64,000 bases of DNA from Citrobacter sp. On2M. GTDB taxonomy: Bacteria; Pseudomonadota; Gammaproteobacteria; Enterobacterales; Enterobacteriaceae. The stretch's first letter is position 1; each line of letters opens with the position of its first letter. The stretch is from assembly GCF_018035235.1 (NCBI RefSeq), contig NZ_WPCV01000004.1, forward strand, positions 992,001 through 1,056,000. The letters are read 5' to 3'. The position numbers and the translations under genes were made by a program. Of the stretch, positions 38,874 to 47,589 are shown in pieces. Under the pieces are notes generated by a model, which saw nothing but the letters and a program-made list of their open reading frames with translations, ran no database searches and had not been told where the DNA came from.

Positions 38874-39117
38874 TTCCTGTCATTATTATCCAGCATTTAA
38901 AGCCTAGCGACTGTTTCAGCACACCGAGAAAACAGGCCTTTAATACGACATTTTAATATCTTCTTTCTTTTTCAATTCATTTATCAGATCATTATTTTTC
39001 TACCCCTATTACGTTAAGCAAACAATGTACTGTGGACAATAGCCGTCATCCGTATGCTCCGCGCAAAAGCATCTATATTGACAGACGGACAGGTGAAGGG
39101 CTATCGACTAAAGTGCC
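38874..39117 (-). promoter_or_regulatory. avs1A upstream region
   Basis: This 244-bp AT-rich leader precedes avs1A and must hold its promoter. Several TTGA/TATTAA-like boxes occur around 38950-38990 but none stands out. It ends against the 9-bp minisatellite. Confidence 0.4.
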
Positions 39118-39218
39118 CCTGAGATACCTGAGATACCTGAGATACCTGAGATACCTGAGATACCTGAGATACCTGAGATACCTGAGATACCTGAGATACC
39201 TGAGATACCTGAGATACC
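39118..39218. repeat. Minisatellite: about 11 tandem copies of a 9-bp unit
   Basis: GAGATACCT is repeated perfectly ten times from 39121 to 39210, followed by an eight-base partial copy and preceded by three matching bases (101 bp in all). Nine is divisible by three, so any frame crossing it stays open. This explains an accidental (RYL)n reading frame on the plus strand. It lies 245 bp upstream of avs1A. Perfect identity implies recent expansion. Confidence 0.97.
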
Positions 39219-39317
39219 ACATTGCCTGTGAACTCTTGCCGGACCTCGACTATGCAAATAACAGGCTCCTACTAGCAATTTGCCGTCAGTTCTTTCGCTC
39301 TATAGTCACTTATATCA

Positions 39318-39482
39318 TTAGTATATATAAGTATTAATTTGTCCTTTTATTGACCTGATAATCTCATTAACCGCTTCGATTTGTTTATCTCGTTCTTCTT
39401 TGCTAAGGGAAATTATGCTTTTGATATCTCTTTTTAGCAACTCAATCTGAAGTTTGAGAGTGGGGCGTACTATTGGCCAGCT
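39318..39482 (-). pseudogene. Fragment of an unidentified helical protein
   Basis: An open stretch without a start codon encodes about 54 residues including LQIELLKRDIKSII and SKEERDKQIEAVNEII, a clearly protein-like charged helix, and ends at TAA. A stop lies directly upstream in frame. It looks like the 3' end of a lost gene. Confidence 0.4.
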
Positions 39483-39525
39483 TTAAGGATGATTAATTAT
39501 TTCAGAAGTTGAGAGATTTACAATA

Positions 39526-39690
39526 TCATTTTTCAATTAACTTGCCATTTCCATCTTTAAAATAGAATACTTTCCCAACCCCTTGCTCGTAAGAATAAGA
39601 GTTATTTTTAACATCATCAGTATCGTAAAATGAGTTGCATTTTTCACTCGCCTTAAAAATTGGCTGCGCAATTATCCTGCTTCACATTGT
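39526..39690 (-). pseudogene. Fragment of an unidentified small exported-type protein
   Basis: A start-less frame encodes about 50 residues including IIAQPIFKASEKCNSFY and VGKVFYFKDGNGKLIEK, ending at TGA. Composition and phrasing look like real protein, but the 5' part is missing. It lies between the first fragment and the IS3 remnant, so the interval 39.3-40.1 kb is a graveyard of decayed cargo. Confidence 0.4.
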
Positions 39691-39713
39691 AACATTATAA
39701 CTCCGTGAATATA

Positions 39714-40118
39714 ACGACATGAAATACCCGACACATCGTCATACAGTGCGGTGCTCATTGATAAACCAGTACTTCAGCCTGGCTCCCTTACAAAGTAGTA
39801 CCGTGCGGCCTTTTACAGGATATCCCGTACTTCTTCCGTGCATTTTAGCTGCGCCCGTAGTTTCAGGATCTCGCTTTTGGCTTCAAGTAAATCCTTGGCA
39901 TGATGTTCACTGTTATCAGATTTGATAGCCCATAGCCACTTGTAAAGGCTATGGGCAGAAACACCCAGACGGTCAGTTCCTTCGGCAAAGGAATAACCGT
40001 ACTCTGTTATTTAGGGGCACCTTCCTTAAATTCCAGATGTAAATCGTGGTGTGCCCACACCCTCCTCCTATGCTCAAACTTTAGGGCAGGATCGTCCACC
40101 GGGGTGGTGGTCAGTCCA
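39714..40118 (-). mobile_element. 5' remnant of an IS3-family element (left copy)
   Basis: Reading the minus strand from 40118, the terminal repeat TGGACTGACCACCACCCC is followed by broken OrfA sequence: GYSFAEGTDRLGVSAHSLYKW, then LLEAKSEILKLRAQLK and EEVRDIL, with a stop where KKAARYF is expected. The first residues of OrfB (KYWFINEHR, then in another frame MTMCRVFHV) come next before homology ends. It is a non-functional 5' portion. Its inner terminal repeat faces the nuclease gene. Confidence 0.8.
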
Positions 40119-40142
40119 TTGACAAGATATAGTTCAAATTAT

Positions 40143-40865
40143 TCACCCTAAATACCACCTTGGTAATAAAAAATGTTCCTGATCAACGTTTTTTATTTCC
40201 CAAGCTATGGATTGAAATCTTAGTGTCTTCTTAGGAGTTTGGATAGGATATATATCCGTGCAAACAGTAGTGAATGATGCAGGTAAATCCACCTCGAGTT
40301 TCTTATGAGTTTTTTTCAAATGTTTTTTAAATAACTCTACTTGTGTTGCCTTTGAAATATCAGGTTTGAATTTTTTCTCACGATATGTATTACTTAAAAT
40401 AGGACGGCCATCAGGAAAAGAAAAGGGAAGTGATGCTAGAGTTTTTTCAAGGGCTTTTGACGGACCAGCAAGAAGAAATATGCAGGTGGAATTTTTATTG
40501 TGTTTTTTGATTAATGCTAATCTATAAAGATCAGTGATTATTTCTGATGAGTTACAATGAGTTGAACCAACCCACTTAGTTTCAACGAAAACATTATTTG
40601 CTGCATGGTCATTTGTGTGATGATTAATTAATGCAAAGTCAACTCTTTTTGGTGCACCCCGTTTTTTCACTGAATTAAGCGCTTCATGGTTGTAATTAGA
40701 GTAAACCCTAGCCCCTATTACATTTATCAATACGGTACTTAATACATCTCCCACAGATGATTTTAATATATCCTCATTGAATAAACCTGCTTTATTGCAA
40801 CAGAACAGATAATGAAGATAACTGCCAACACCTTCAGATATACGACGAGCTATACTCAGTTCCAT
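40143..40865 (-). CDS. PD-(D/E)XK-like nuclease, orphan
   Basis: A 240-residue protein. The core RVDFALINHHTND followed by NVFVETKWVG supplies the D...ExK pattern of PD-(D/E)XK nucleases (about residues 80-105). Helices and a C-terminal PRWYLG follow. The ATG at 40865 is chosen because AAAGGAA lies 7 bp upstream; a longer in-frame start 45 bp earlier lacks one. GC is very low compared with both flanks. It sits between inner ends of two IS3-family remnants and has no neighbouring partner gene. It may be a stand-alone restriction-type defence enzyme or a leftover; specificity is unknown. Confidence 0.6.
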   Translation of the reverse strand: MELSIARRISEGVGSYLHYLFCCNKAGLFNEDILKSSVGDVLSTVLINVIGARVYSNYNHEALNSVKKRGAPKRVDFALINHHTNDHAANNVFVETKWVGSTHCNSSEIITDLYRLALIKKHNKNSTCIFLLAGPSKALEKTLASLPFSFPDGRPILSNTYREKKFKPDISKATQVELFKKHLKKTHKKLEVDLPASFTTVCTDIYPIQTPKKTLRFQSIAWEIKNVDQEHFLLPRWYLG

Positions 40866-41822
40866 CAGAATTCCTTTGAATGTAGAAATGCCATATTTAA
40901 TCGTCCACAAATATGTTAACTAATCAATGAAAGCTATGTGTTGACGGTAAAATGAAGTTTATAACTCATTGTACATTTTCATATTCACTTGCCAGCTATT
41001 AAAGTACTCTTAATGACACTCTCCATAGAGTGTGGTCCTACATCTAAAATGGCTAACGAATGATTCCCCTATTTTGGAGCGCCTGTTATCGATGGCAAGG
41101 GACTTACCCGGTTCAGGCAGGTTATGGCTGCAAACGGCATCTGCGGTTGTTCATCATTTTTAGTATTGTGGTTAGTCGGACTATAGCTATTCCTGCAGAG
41201 TGTCGTCATTCCTGCTATTCACCTTTCTTCTGCCCAACTTCATTCTGTGATGTGTTTTACTTTTAATCGGAAGCATGACGTGAACTCTACGAGAGCCATA
41301 GTGGTCCTGATCGCCTGATACGCATGTGTAGCGCACTGTCGTCCGCTGCCACTAAAATTAACGAATAGAGCTACAGCTGACCTGTAGTGCAAAAAAGACC
41401 AGCCTCTCGTATGCCGGAATTCTTTATCTGAATGGATCAGGATATCGGGTCAGGGACAAAGGCCTCATGCAAGTCTAGCCAATCCTGACAACGCTACCGC
41501 CCTCAGAGAGAGAAGTTCTGATTAGGTTTTGGTGTATCTAAATGTTACTAAAATTCATAAATTATTCAAGAAGACAATCAGATACCACCTAAATCTTGAT
41601 TTGCCGGGTTATGCGATTAAGTTAGGAAATTCTGAATCTAAGTAAGTTGCCAAGAAATGCACATTAGACGCTCATTTCCTACTAGTTTATGAAGTTATCT
41701 TGAGGTAGACTCAACAATATATTGAGAATATACATTGAAATCATGTGGATAGTTAACTTTTGGTTTATGAACTAAATTCTCTTACAACATAAGTTAAATA
41801 ACCTACAATATTGACCATTTGG
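40866..41822. other. About 950-bp non-coding region upstream of the nuclease
   Basis: No frame here has a ribosome site and convincing composition. A perfect 7-bp inverted repeat, ACACTCT-CCAT-AGAGTGT, at 41016-41033 lies about 150 bp before the nuclease start and could be an operator or a small terminator. The rest is unexplained. Confidence 0.45.
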
Positions 41823-41950
41823 TGGACAGACCCCTCCCCGGTACACAAATTCTGTCCTCACAACGAGGCCTGTTCAAAGGCCTCTGGCCTGACGCCGCCG
41901 AGATGAATGTGGCGCCTGGCCCGGTTATTTGTGCTCTTTCCCTCCGGATT
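41823..41950 (-). mobile_element. 3' remnant of an IS3-family element (right copy)
   Basis: On the minus strand, the C-terminus of an IS3-type OrfB is readable (KSTNNRARRHIHLGG, then VRPEAFEQASL) up to TGA at 41858-41860. It is followed by the terminal repeat, which read inward starts TGGACAGACCCCTCCCCGG at 41823. This is similar to the terminal repeat of the left copy (TGGACTGACC, then CCCCGGT). The remainder of the element is gone; the next gene ends 10 bp away. Confidence 0.8.
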
Positions 41951-41959
41951 TGACAACCC

Positions 41960-43546
41960 TTAAGTCAATTTAATAAGCGACAGTCCAATATCACGGGTTA
42001 AAGCTACAGAAAGTTCAATGCAAATTAATAACACGGAATATGCGCTTCCAGCATTAAACTCTGCGCCATTCTGATGCTGGCCGAAGTTGCCAAACTCATG
42101 TGTTGCATCCATAAGGACACATGTTTCTTTTGTGATATATTTGGCACACGCCCTGCTTTTCTCTGTGCCCGTCATCAGCCTGAGCAACATAACTCGCCGG
42201 CCCCCCTGAGGAAATCCATTTTTAAATTTATCGATGTCGTACTCATTGTTAGATTCCCATACCTGTATCCATCTGGCAGGAATCTGTCTGTCAGGAATTT
42301 CCACCGACCAGATGAGGTCAAAAACACAATCCACTATTCCTCTAACATTCGTCAAAAACATCTTTGGCTCTACAGGCAAATCATTCAATGCGCGGACAAG
42401 ATAACGTTTGAGTGAAGTATCTATACCTGAGATTTGATCAATACGACGTTCGAGTACCGTTTTAAAATGCAGCATCCAGCTATCCTGAGAGCTGAACAAC
42501 CGATTCATAGCGTTCCCTTCGTCAGGCTGCTGAGTAAGGTAACGTTCAAGTAGGCGGCATGGCCTCTGTATTTTTCTGGTTGCTACCTGGATAAAACCCC
42601 GTTCATGTAATCGCTCATAATCATGCAGTGCCGCTTCTACTTGTGGAATGGTTCCCTTCTCCAGCACCAGGCGGAACAGATCCTGTGATGTCACTGGACA
42701 ATCACTCCACAGAACATCCAGTTGATCCCTGATGGCGTAAAATACAGCCTGAGCAGCAGCAATCGTCATGTCCGGGCTTATCATTTTACTGGTTGTATCC
42801 TGGCTAACATGATTCAGGATCGGTAGCATAAGCACTGGGAAACCATTACTTTCATTCCAGAGCTCTGTCAACGCCCCACGCTGAAATTCTTTATCAGGCA
42901 TTCTTTGCTGTAGGCAGGACAAATCATGTTCATCAAAGCAGCCTACATGTACCGGAGTGGGGTCGAAAATATTCCAGAAATCACTGGTCTGTGCTTCAGG
43001 GTGTCGGATAAGCTCACGAAGCCTCAATCGGCTGGCGACAACCAGACGGAGTGCCGGACTTAATGCAAGTTCACGCAATTGATCCCATAAATTCCGGGTA
43101 AGTTGACCATTTCCGAGAGGCTTATCGAATCCATCCATAATAAGAAGAATGCTCCTCCCCTCAATCCTGATAAGCTCAAGTACCTCAGCAATATCCTGAT
43201 AGGCATTGTCTTTAATATTTTTTAAATGTTCAGCATAATCGGGATATTTTTCATCTAGTGCTGATGACAGCTTTTGAGCCAGCATAAGCATAAAGCTATC
43301 ATCTGTTGCCGGTGTTCGATGACCAAGATCCCATAAAGAAACCGCACTATAACGGCTATCGGGAAGGCGCATTCGTGCAGCCAGTTCATGTAAAATTACC
43401 GTTTTTCCGGCGTAACGAGGCCCCGTCATTTGTATATGGTCAGGAAGCGCTTTTGTGAGCGAAGCAATCATTTTTTTTATAATGGCCTGTCTTCCCATCA
43501 TCGGGGGAACGGAGGTGCCAAGTACAGGGAAAGGGAACTCAGACAT
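41960..43546 (-). CDS. AAA-type ATPase, third gene of the RM-derived cluster
   Basis: A 528-residue protein. An MGRQAIIKKM box precedes Walker A TGPRYAGKT (41-49), with Walker B ILLIMDGFD at 133-141 and an arginine-bearing LRLVVASRLRLREL sensor region. This is the pattern of GRE-type STAND-like/Orc-like ATPases. The C-terminal 200 residues are unrecognised. Its start overlaps the end of the methylase-AAA gene by 8 bp, so it belongs to that operon. A second ATPase of similar type is fused to the methylase upstream, suggesting a hetero-oligomeric ATPase. Function is inferred only as a signalling or effector component of a defence system. Confidence 0.7.
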   Translation of the reverse strand: MSEFPFPVLGTSVPPMMGRQAIIKKMIASLTKALPDHIQMTGPRYAGKTVILHELAARMRLPDSRYSAVSLWDLGHRTPATDDSFMLMLAQKLSSALDEKYPDYAEHLKNIKDNAYQDIAEVLELIRIEGRSILLIMDGFDKPLGNGQLTRNLWDQLRELALSPALRLVVASRLRLRELIRHPEAQTSDFWNIFDPTPVHVGCFDEHDLSCLQQRMPDKEFQRGALTELWNESNGFPVLMLPILNHVSQDTTSKMISPDMTIAAAQAVFYAIRDQLDVLWSDCPVTSQDLFRLVLEKGTIPQVEAALHDYERLHERGFIQVATRKIQRPCRLLERYLTQQPDEGNAMNRLFSSQDSWMLHFKTVLERRIDQISGIDTSLKRYLVRALNDLPVEPKMFLTNVRGIVDCVFDLIWSVEIPDRQIPARWIQVWESNNEYDIDKFKNGFPQGGRRVMLLRLMTGTEKSRACAKYITKETCVLMDATHEFGNFGQHQNGAEFNAGSAYSVLLICIELSVALTRDIGLSLIKLT

Positions 43547-46500
43547 TTTCTTCCTCAGATTCAGTTCTGGCCTGACTTACAATCACATCCGCATCCTGAT
43601 GTTGTTCTATCCAGTCAGCCATTAGTGGTATCGTTAATGCGTATTCGCTGTCATAGAGATCACCTGAAAACTCAATCAGCTCCAGCTCGCGCAAATAAGT
43701 TAAATCTATATCCAGCGCTTCATCAGTAATCTCAATACCGGACTGAATCAACAGTTCCTGTAAGGATGTAAAATTCAGGTGTTCTCTATGTTTAACAGCC
43801 TGTGCACAGCGCAAGAGTATTAAGTGCCTTCGGTGTCTGCCAGTTATAGGCCCCTGGCTGGAGTAATCCCACAGGCTGGCAAAATGCTCATTATCCCTGA
43901 CCAGTTCACGGGCAGCCTCATCCACAACTGTTACACCAACTGAACGGCTTCGCATTTGTACTGCAAAATCGAAAATTCGGTTACACAAACATTGCATCAG
44001 ATAAGGATGGCGGGCTGTTAATTCCAGAAGCCGTTCAATAGCTCCCCTGGAAAAAGCCAGTCGTCCTTGAACAGGCTCTGTTACAACTTTACGGGCGCTT
44101 TCAACATCCAACGCAGTAACAGGAATACTGGTGCCCAGCCCATAAAGAGCAGACCAGTACTCTTCACGTAACCTTTTCAGTCTGCGACTCCCGGTCAGAA
44201 TGGCCGAGAAACGGGCATATGTCTGGATAAGAAAACGTATATTTTCAGGAACCTGTGGTGATGTTACCCCATTATCAATCCCCTCCTGTAACTTATCAAA
44301 CTCATCTAGCATAAGGAGGAGCCCCATATTTTCTAGGACAGGAGCTGTGAGAATGAGCTCAAGATAATCGCGAAAATCAGAAAAAGAGGAATCATTTCTA
44401 ATCCCCGCAACGCATGCAGCACTAATAATTCTGGCCCTTCCCAGCACAGGTGCGTTTGACAGAATGAGCCCCCCGTCCGGTAGCGGAACATCTACAGCCA
44501 TTTTATTAAGTGAAGATGCAATACTGTGTGCTATGCACCTGAAAACCTCCACTGTTGGAACCCCGGTTTTTTGGGCATCACCATTCCCCCCCTGTAGACT
44601 GCAGTATACCGCCAGCCAGCCTGGAATGGCTTTTAAGCCTTCAAGATGCTTAAGAATGGATGTTTTTCCGGCCCGTCGGTTTCCCTCCAGAAGTACAACA
44701 TTTCCCTGAGTGGCAACCTGACGGCACACTTTATCAATCAATTCCTCACGGCCATAAAACACACTATGTCCGTGAGCGGGCTCCAGAGGACTCCCTGTCA
44801 CATAGGGGCTCCCGCCGAGTTCAGACTCAAAAGCCCTGGTGCGATGGGCGGAGTCAGATACAGGTAAAACCAGTTCCTTTTCACCTTTCAGGTTCATACC
44901 GGATAATGATACTGCGTGCCATGTGATCCGCCAGGACAATATGCCTTCACGTTTTGGAGTATCTCCATGCATGGGAAGAACAAATGGTTGTTTTTCTGTT
45001 AACCATGGGATTGCTAATCCTCCCCAGTCAGGTTCTGTCCTGATCACAACATTGCGTAAAGGCAATACTCCCCGATTCTGAAGTTCAACTGAAAACTCTT
45101 CGAAACTGCCGGTATTCAGGTATTCTGGATGAGTGACCAACTGGATACAGTCTTTATCAACCATGTCACTGATCGCCGCTCTTAGCCAGATACGCATGCG
45201 CTCACTAATCATTCGGGCTCTGGATTCATGAGGGAAATGCCCTGTAGCACTGTCCATTACCTGTTTAAAAGAACGTTCGGCATCCATCAGGACTGTCATT
45301 AACCCGGCTCCGGGGGGGATTTTACTCACTCCTGCCAGTGAGTCCAGGCTGCGAATCATCAAGGGTAGCCAGCGAACAGTCGTTCCTCGTTCATGTAATT
45401 CTGAAAGTGCACCTCCAACAACCAGCGTCTCCATACGATTTAGAGAAGGCGTGTCATCAATACCCACAATATACTTTGGCAATCGTCCCTCTGTGTCAGA
45501 CAGCCATTGAGTGAGCTGTTCCGATGAACTGTTGCCTGCCATGTGCAAAATAAAGGCCTGCGCACTGGTTCCAAAATCATGGAACTGTGCAGCCGCGTGA
45601 TTTTGTAGTTCATGAGGCAGAACAGGGATCGGCAACATTTTGAGGGCTTCCCTGTGTATATGCTGAATCGCAGTACCACGGGAACGGGATAACAACCACG
45701 TCTGACATACCGGACTGTGCAGATATGCCAAGAGATATCCGGGTTCAATTTTACCGGAATTTACGCGCAGAACATAAAATCCGTGTGACGCAACAGAACC
45801 TGCTGAGGCACCATCAACCATTGCGGCTTTTCCAATCGTACCTGAACGGGAAAAAAGGATATCACCTTCCCTGAGCCTTTCATCAGCACTCAAACTGGAC
45901 GCTGAGATCCAACTTGAGGGGCGGGTAATTTTACCCTGGAATAAATTTTTTATTCGTATATATCCAACAGCATCAGTTTTATTTAAGGGACTGTCGAATA
46001 GCTCAGTTGATTTATGTACACGCCCCGGGAAGACTTCAGAAATTGAAACAAGTGAGGCTATTTTACTCGTTTCGTCCAGTGTATCGTTAAAAAACTGATA
46101 CAGTTCTTTATCGTTTCGCCTCCGGGGGGTCAGATCCCAGCCCGTAAGCGAAAGTTCATCAACAGTAACATCCCACGCAAAGTCCTCAAGACTGCTGAAA
46201 ATACGCTCCGATGGGGAACTGATGTCAAAGAAGCTGTAAGTGCCATCCTGTATAATGTCATAAGTCCGACGAACGTCTCTGTCTGTACTCGCATTTACCA
46301 GAATGTCGGTATTTGCCTGTGTTATGGATAAGGTCTTACTACCTGGTGAGCGCTCAAATAAAAGGCTGGCATCAACCATTCTGATTGACTCTGTACGTTT
46401 TACCCTATTCTTCCTGAGTATCAACAGGTTGCCACGAAGAGTTGAATGGCGGAAAAGGGTTCCGGCAGGAAGAGCAACAACAGCCTCAACAGCACCTTCC

Positions 46501-47531
46501 TTAAGCAAATATTGTCGGAGTTCTCTGTCTGCGCCTCCCCGAAACAAAAAGCCATCCGGGACAACAATAGCTGCGCGTCCCTCTGTTTTCAGGCTGGAAA
46601 ATACGTGCTGTATAAACTGACCTGTACTGTCCGTATCAGGAAACAGAAATTCATTTTTTGACGCTTCTGATGATATGTATTTTGCGCCAGTCACTGGCGT
46701 GGTCATAACAACATCATACTTATCACGGGAAGTATGAGTACCTTCTGAAGGAAGCTTAGTCATTAAATGGATGTTTGTGGCACCGGCTAATATCAGTCTG
46801 GTGATACCATACAAAAATACATCAGCACGAGCTTCACATCCGATAAAAGAGGTCCCGCCATCACTTATTCCTGTACCGGGTCTGCTTCGTCGAACTTTTT
46901 CGAATGCGGAAAGCAAAAATCCCCCCGAACCGGAACAGGGGTCATAAACTTTTTCGCCCGCTTCAGGCGACATAATTTCAGTTACCAGATAAGTGGTGAC
47001 ATCCGGAGCTGTAAAATACCCTGCCCTCATGTCTTCGGTTTCATCAAGTACTGTTTCAAACATCGTGCTCAGCATCTGCCTTTCATCCGGCATTCCACGG
47101 GCATATGATGCTATCCAGTTAACAGTTGCAGTAAACTGAGCCAGATGTGTTTCATGTAACTTCTGCACTATTTCATTTAGCGCATTCAGGACAGGGATCT
47201 CTTGCCTGTCATGCCGCGCCAGATAAGCGACGAGCGAACTAACAAACGCCGTAAGATCTGTTAAAGTTATGGGATGAGGCCAGTTCTGGAAACGCAGATA
47301 AGAAGGTAATAACGGATGATAATCCTTTTCCTCAAAGAGAGCGACAGCCTCTCCCTCGGCATCGTGTATATCAATCCACCTCAGCAATAAAAATGCAGAG
47401 AAAAAATCACGAACAAACGTCCTGAATATCACTTCTGGCATACCGGCGGTCAATGCTTTCATGGACATGATGCATTGCATGGTTTCTTCACTAACTCTTT
47501 TTTTATCTTTTATGCCGGATTCAGTATTCAT
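43539..47531 (-). CDS. HsdM-HsdS-AAA fusion with altered methylase catalytic motif
   Basis: A 1330-residue protein. Residues about 1-450 follow type I HsdM: an N-terminal helical domain, SAM motif DPCSGSGG (197-204), and GRAAIVVPDGFLF near 330. The catalytic NPPF/Y motif is replaced by TTPV (277-280). About 500-670 is HsdS-like with one target-recognition domain (GYIRIKNLFQGKI, GDILFSRSGTIGKA and a half-site ending IPVLP). A beta-sandwich-like linker follows. Then comes a GRE-type AAA ATPase (FYGREELIDKV, Walker A GNRRAGKTS near 955, Walker B LLLMLDEFD near 1073) with a C-terminal winged-helix-like tail. It lies 58 bp after the HsdR-like gene. Adenine methylation is unlikely; sequence recognition and ATP-driven signalling are plausible. 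Confidence 0.8.
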   Translation of the reverse strand: MNTESGIKDKKRVSEETMQCIMSMKALTAGMPEVIFRTFVRDFFSAFLLLRWIDIHDAEGEAVALFEEKDYHPLLPSYLRFQNWPHPITLTDLTAFVSSLVAYLARHDRQEIPVLNALNEIVQKLHETHLAQFTATVNWIASYARGMPDERQMLSTMFETVLDETEDMRAGYFTAPDVTTYLVTEIMSPEAGEKVYDPCSGSGGFLLSAFEKVRRSRPGTGISDGGTSFIGCEARADVFLYGITRLILAGATNIHLMTKLPSEGTHTSRDKYDVVMTTPVTGAKYISSEASKNEFLFPDTDSTGQFIQHVFSSLKTEGRAAIVVPDGFLFRGGADRELRQYLLKEGAVEAVVALPAGTLFRHSTLRGNLLILRKNRVKRTESIRMVDASLLFERSPGSKTLSITQANTDILVNASTDRDVRRTYDIIQDGTYSFFDISSPSERIFSSLEDFAWDVTVDELSLTGWDLTPRRRNDKELYQFFNDTLDETSKIASLVSISEVFPGRVHKSTELFDSPLNKTDAVGYIRIKNLFQGKITRPSSWISASSLSADERLREGDILFSRSGTIGKAAMVDGASAGSVASHGFYVLRVNSGKIEPGYLLAYLHSPVCQTWLLSRSRGTAIQHIHREALKMLPIPVLPHELQNHAAAQFHDFGTSAQAFILHMAGNSSSEQLTQWLSDTEGRLPKYIVGIDDTPSLNRMETLVVGGALSELHERGTTVRWLPLMIRSLDSLAGVSKIPPGAGLMTVLMDAERSFKQVMDSATGHFPHESRARMISERMRIWLRAAISDMVDKDCIQLVTHPEYLNTGSFEEFSVELQNRGVLPLRNVVIRTEPDWGGLAIPWLTEKQPFVLPMHGDTPKREGILSWRITWHAVSLSGMNLKGEKELVLPVSDSAHRTRAFESELGGSPYVTGSPLEPAHGHSVFYGREELIDKVCRQVATQGNVVLLEGNRRAGKTSILKHLEGLKAIPGWLAVYCSLQGGNGDAQKTGVPTVEVFRCIAHSIASSLNKMAVDVPLPDGGLILSNAPVLGRARIISAACVAGIRNDSSFSDFRDYLELILTAPVLENMGLLLMLDEFDKLQEGIDNGVTSPQVPENIRFLIQTYARFSAILTGSRRLKRLREEYWSALYGLGTSIPVTALDVESARKVVTEPVQGRLAFSRGAIERLLELTARHPYLMQCLCNRIFDFAVQMRSRSVGVTVVDEAARELVRDNEHFASLWDYSSQGPITGRHRRHLILLRCAQAVKHREHLNFTSLQELLIQSGIEITDEALDIDLTYLRELELIEFSGDLYDSEYALTIPLMADWIEQHQDADVIVSQARTESEEENV

Positions 47532-47589
47532 AATTCCTCATGAAATATAAATAACCACACTTAATAAACACGTTCAAATATCAGTGCAG

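Noticed and set aside
39118..39218. The tandem repeats as a CRISPR array
   Set aside because: The unit is 9 bp with no spacers, and no cas genes are present.
39032..39337. A 101-codon plus-strand frame made of (RYL)n repeats
   Set aside because: It is only open because the 9-bp minisatellite has a period divisible by three; no ribosome site and no family.
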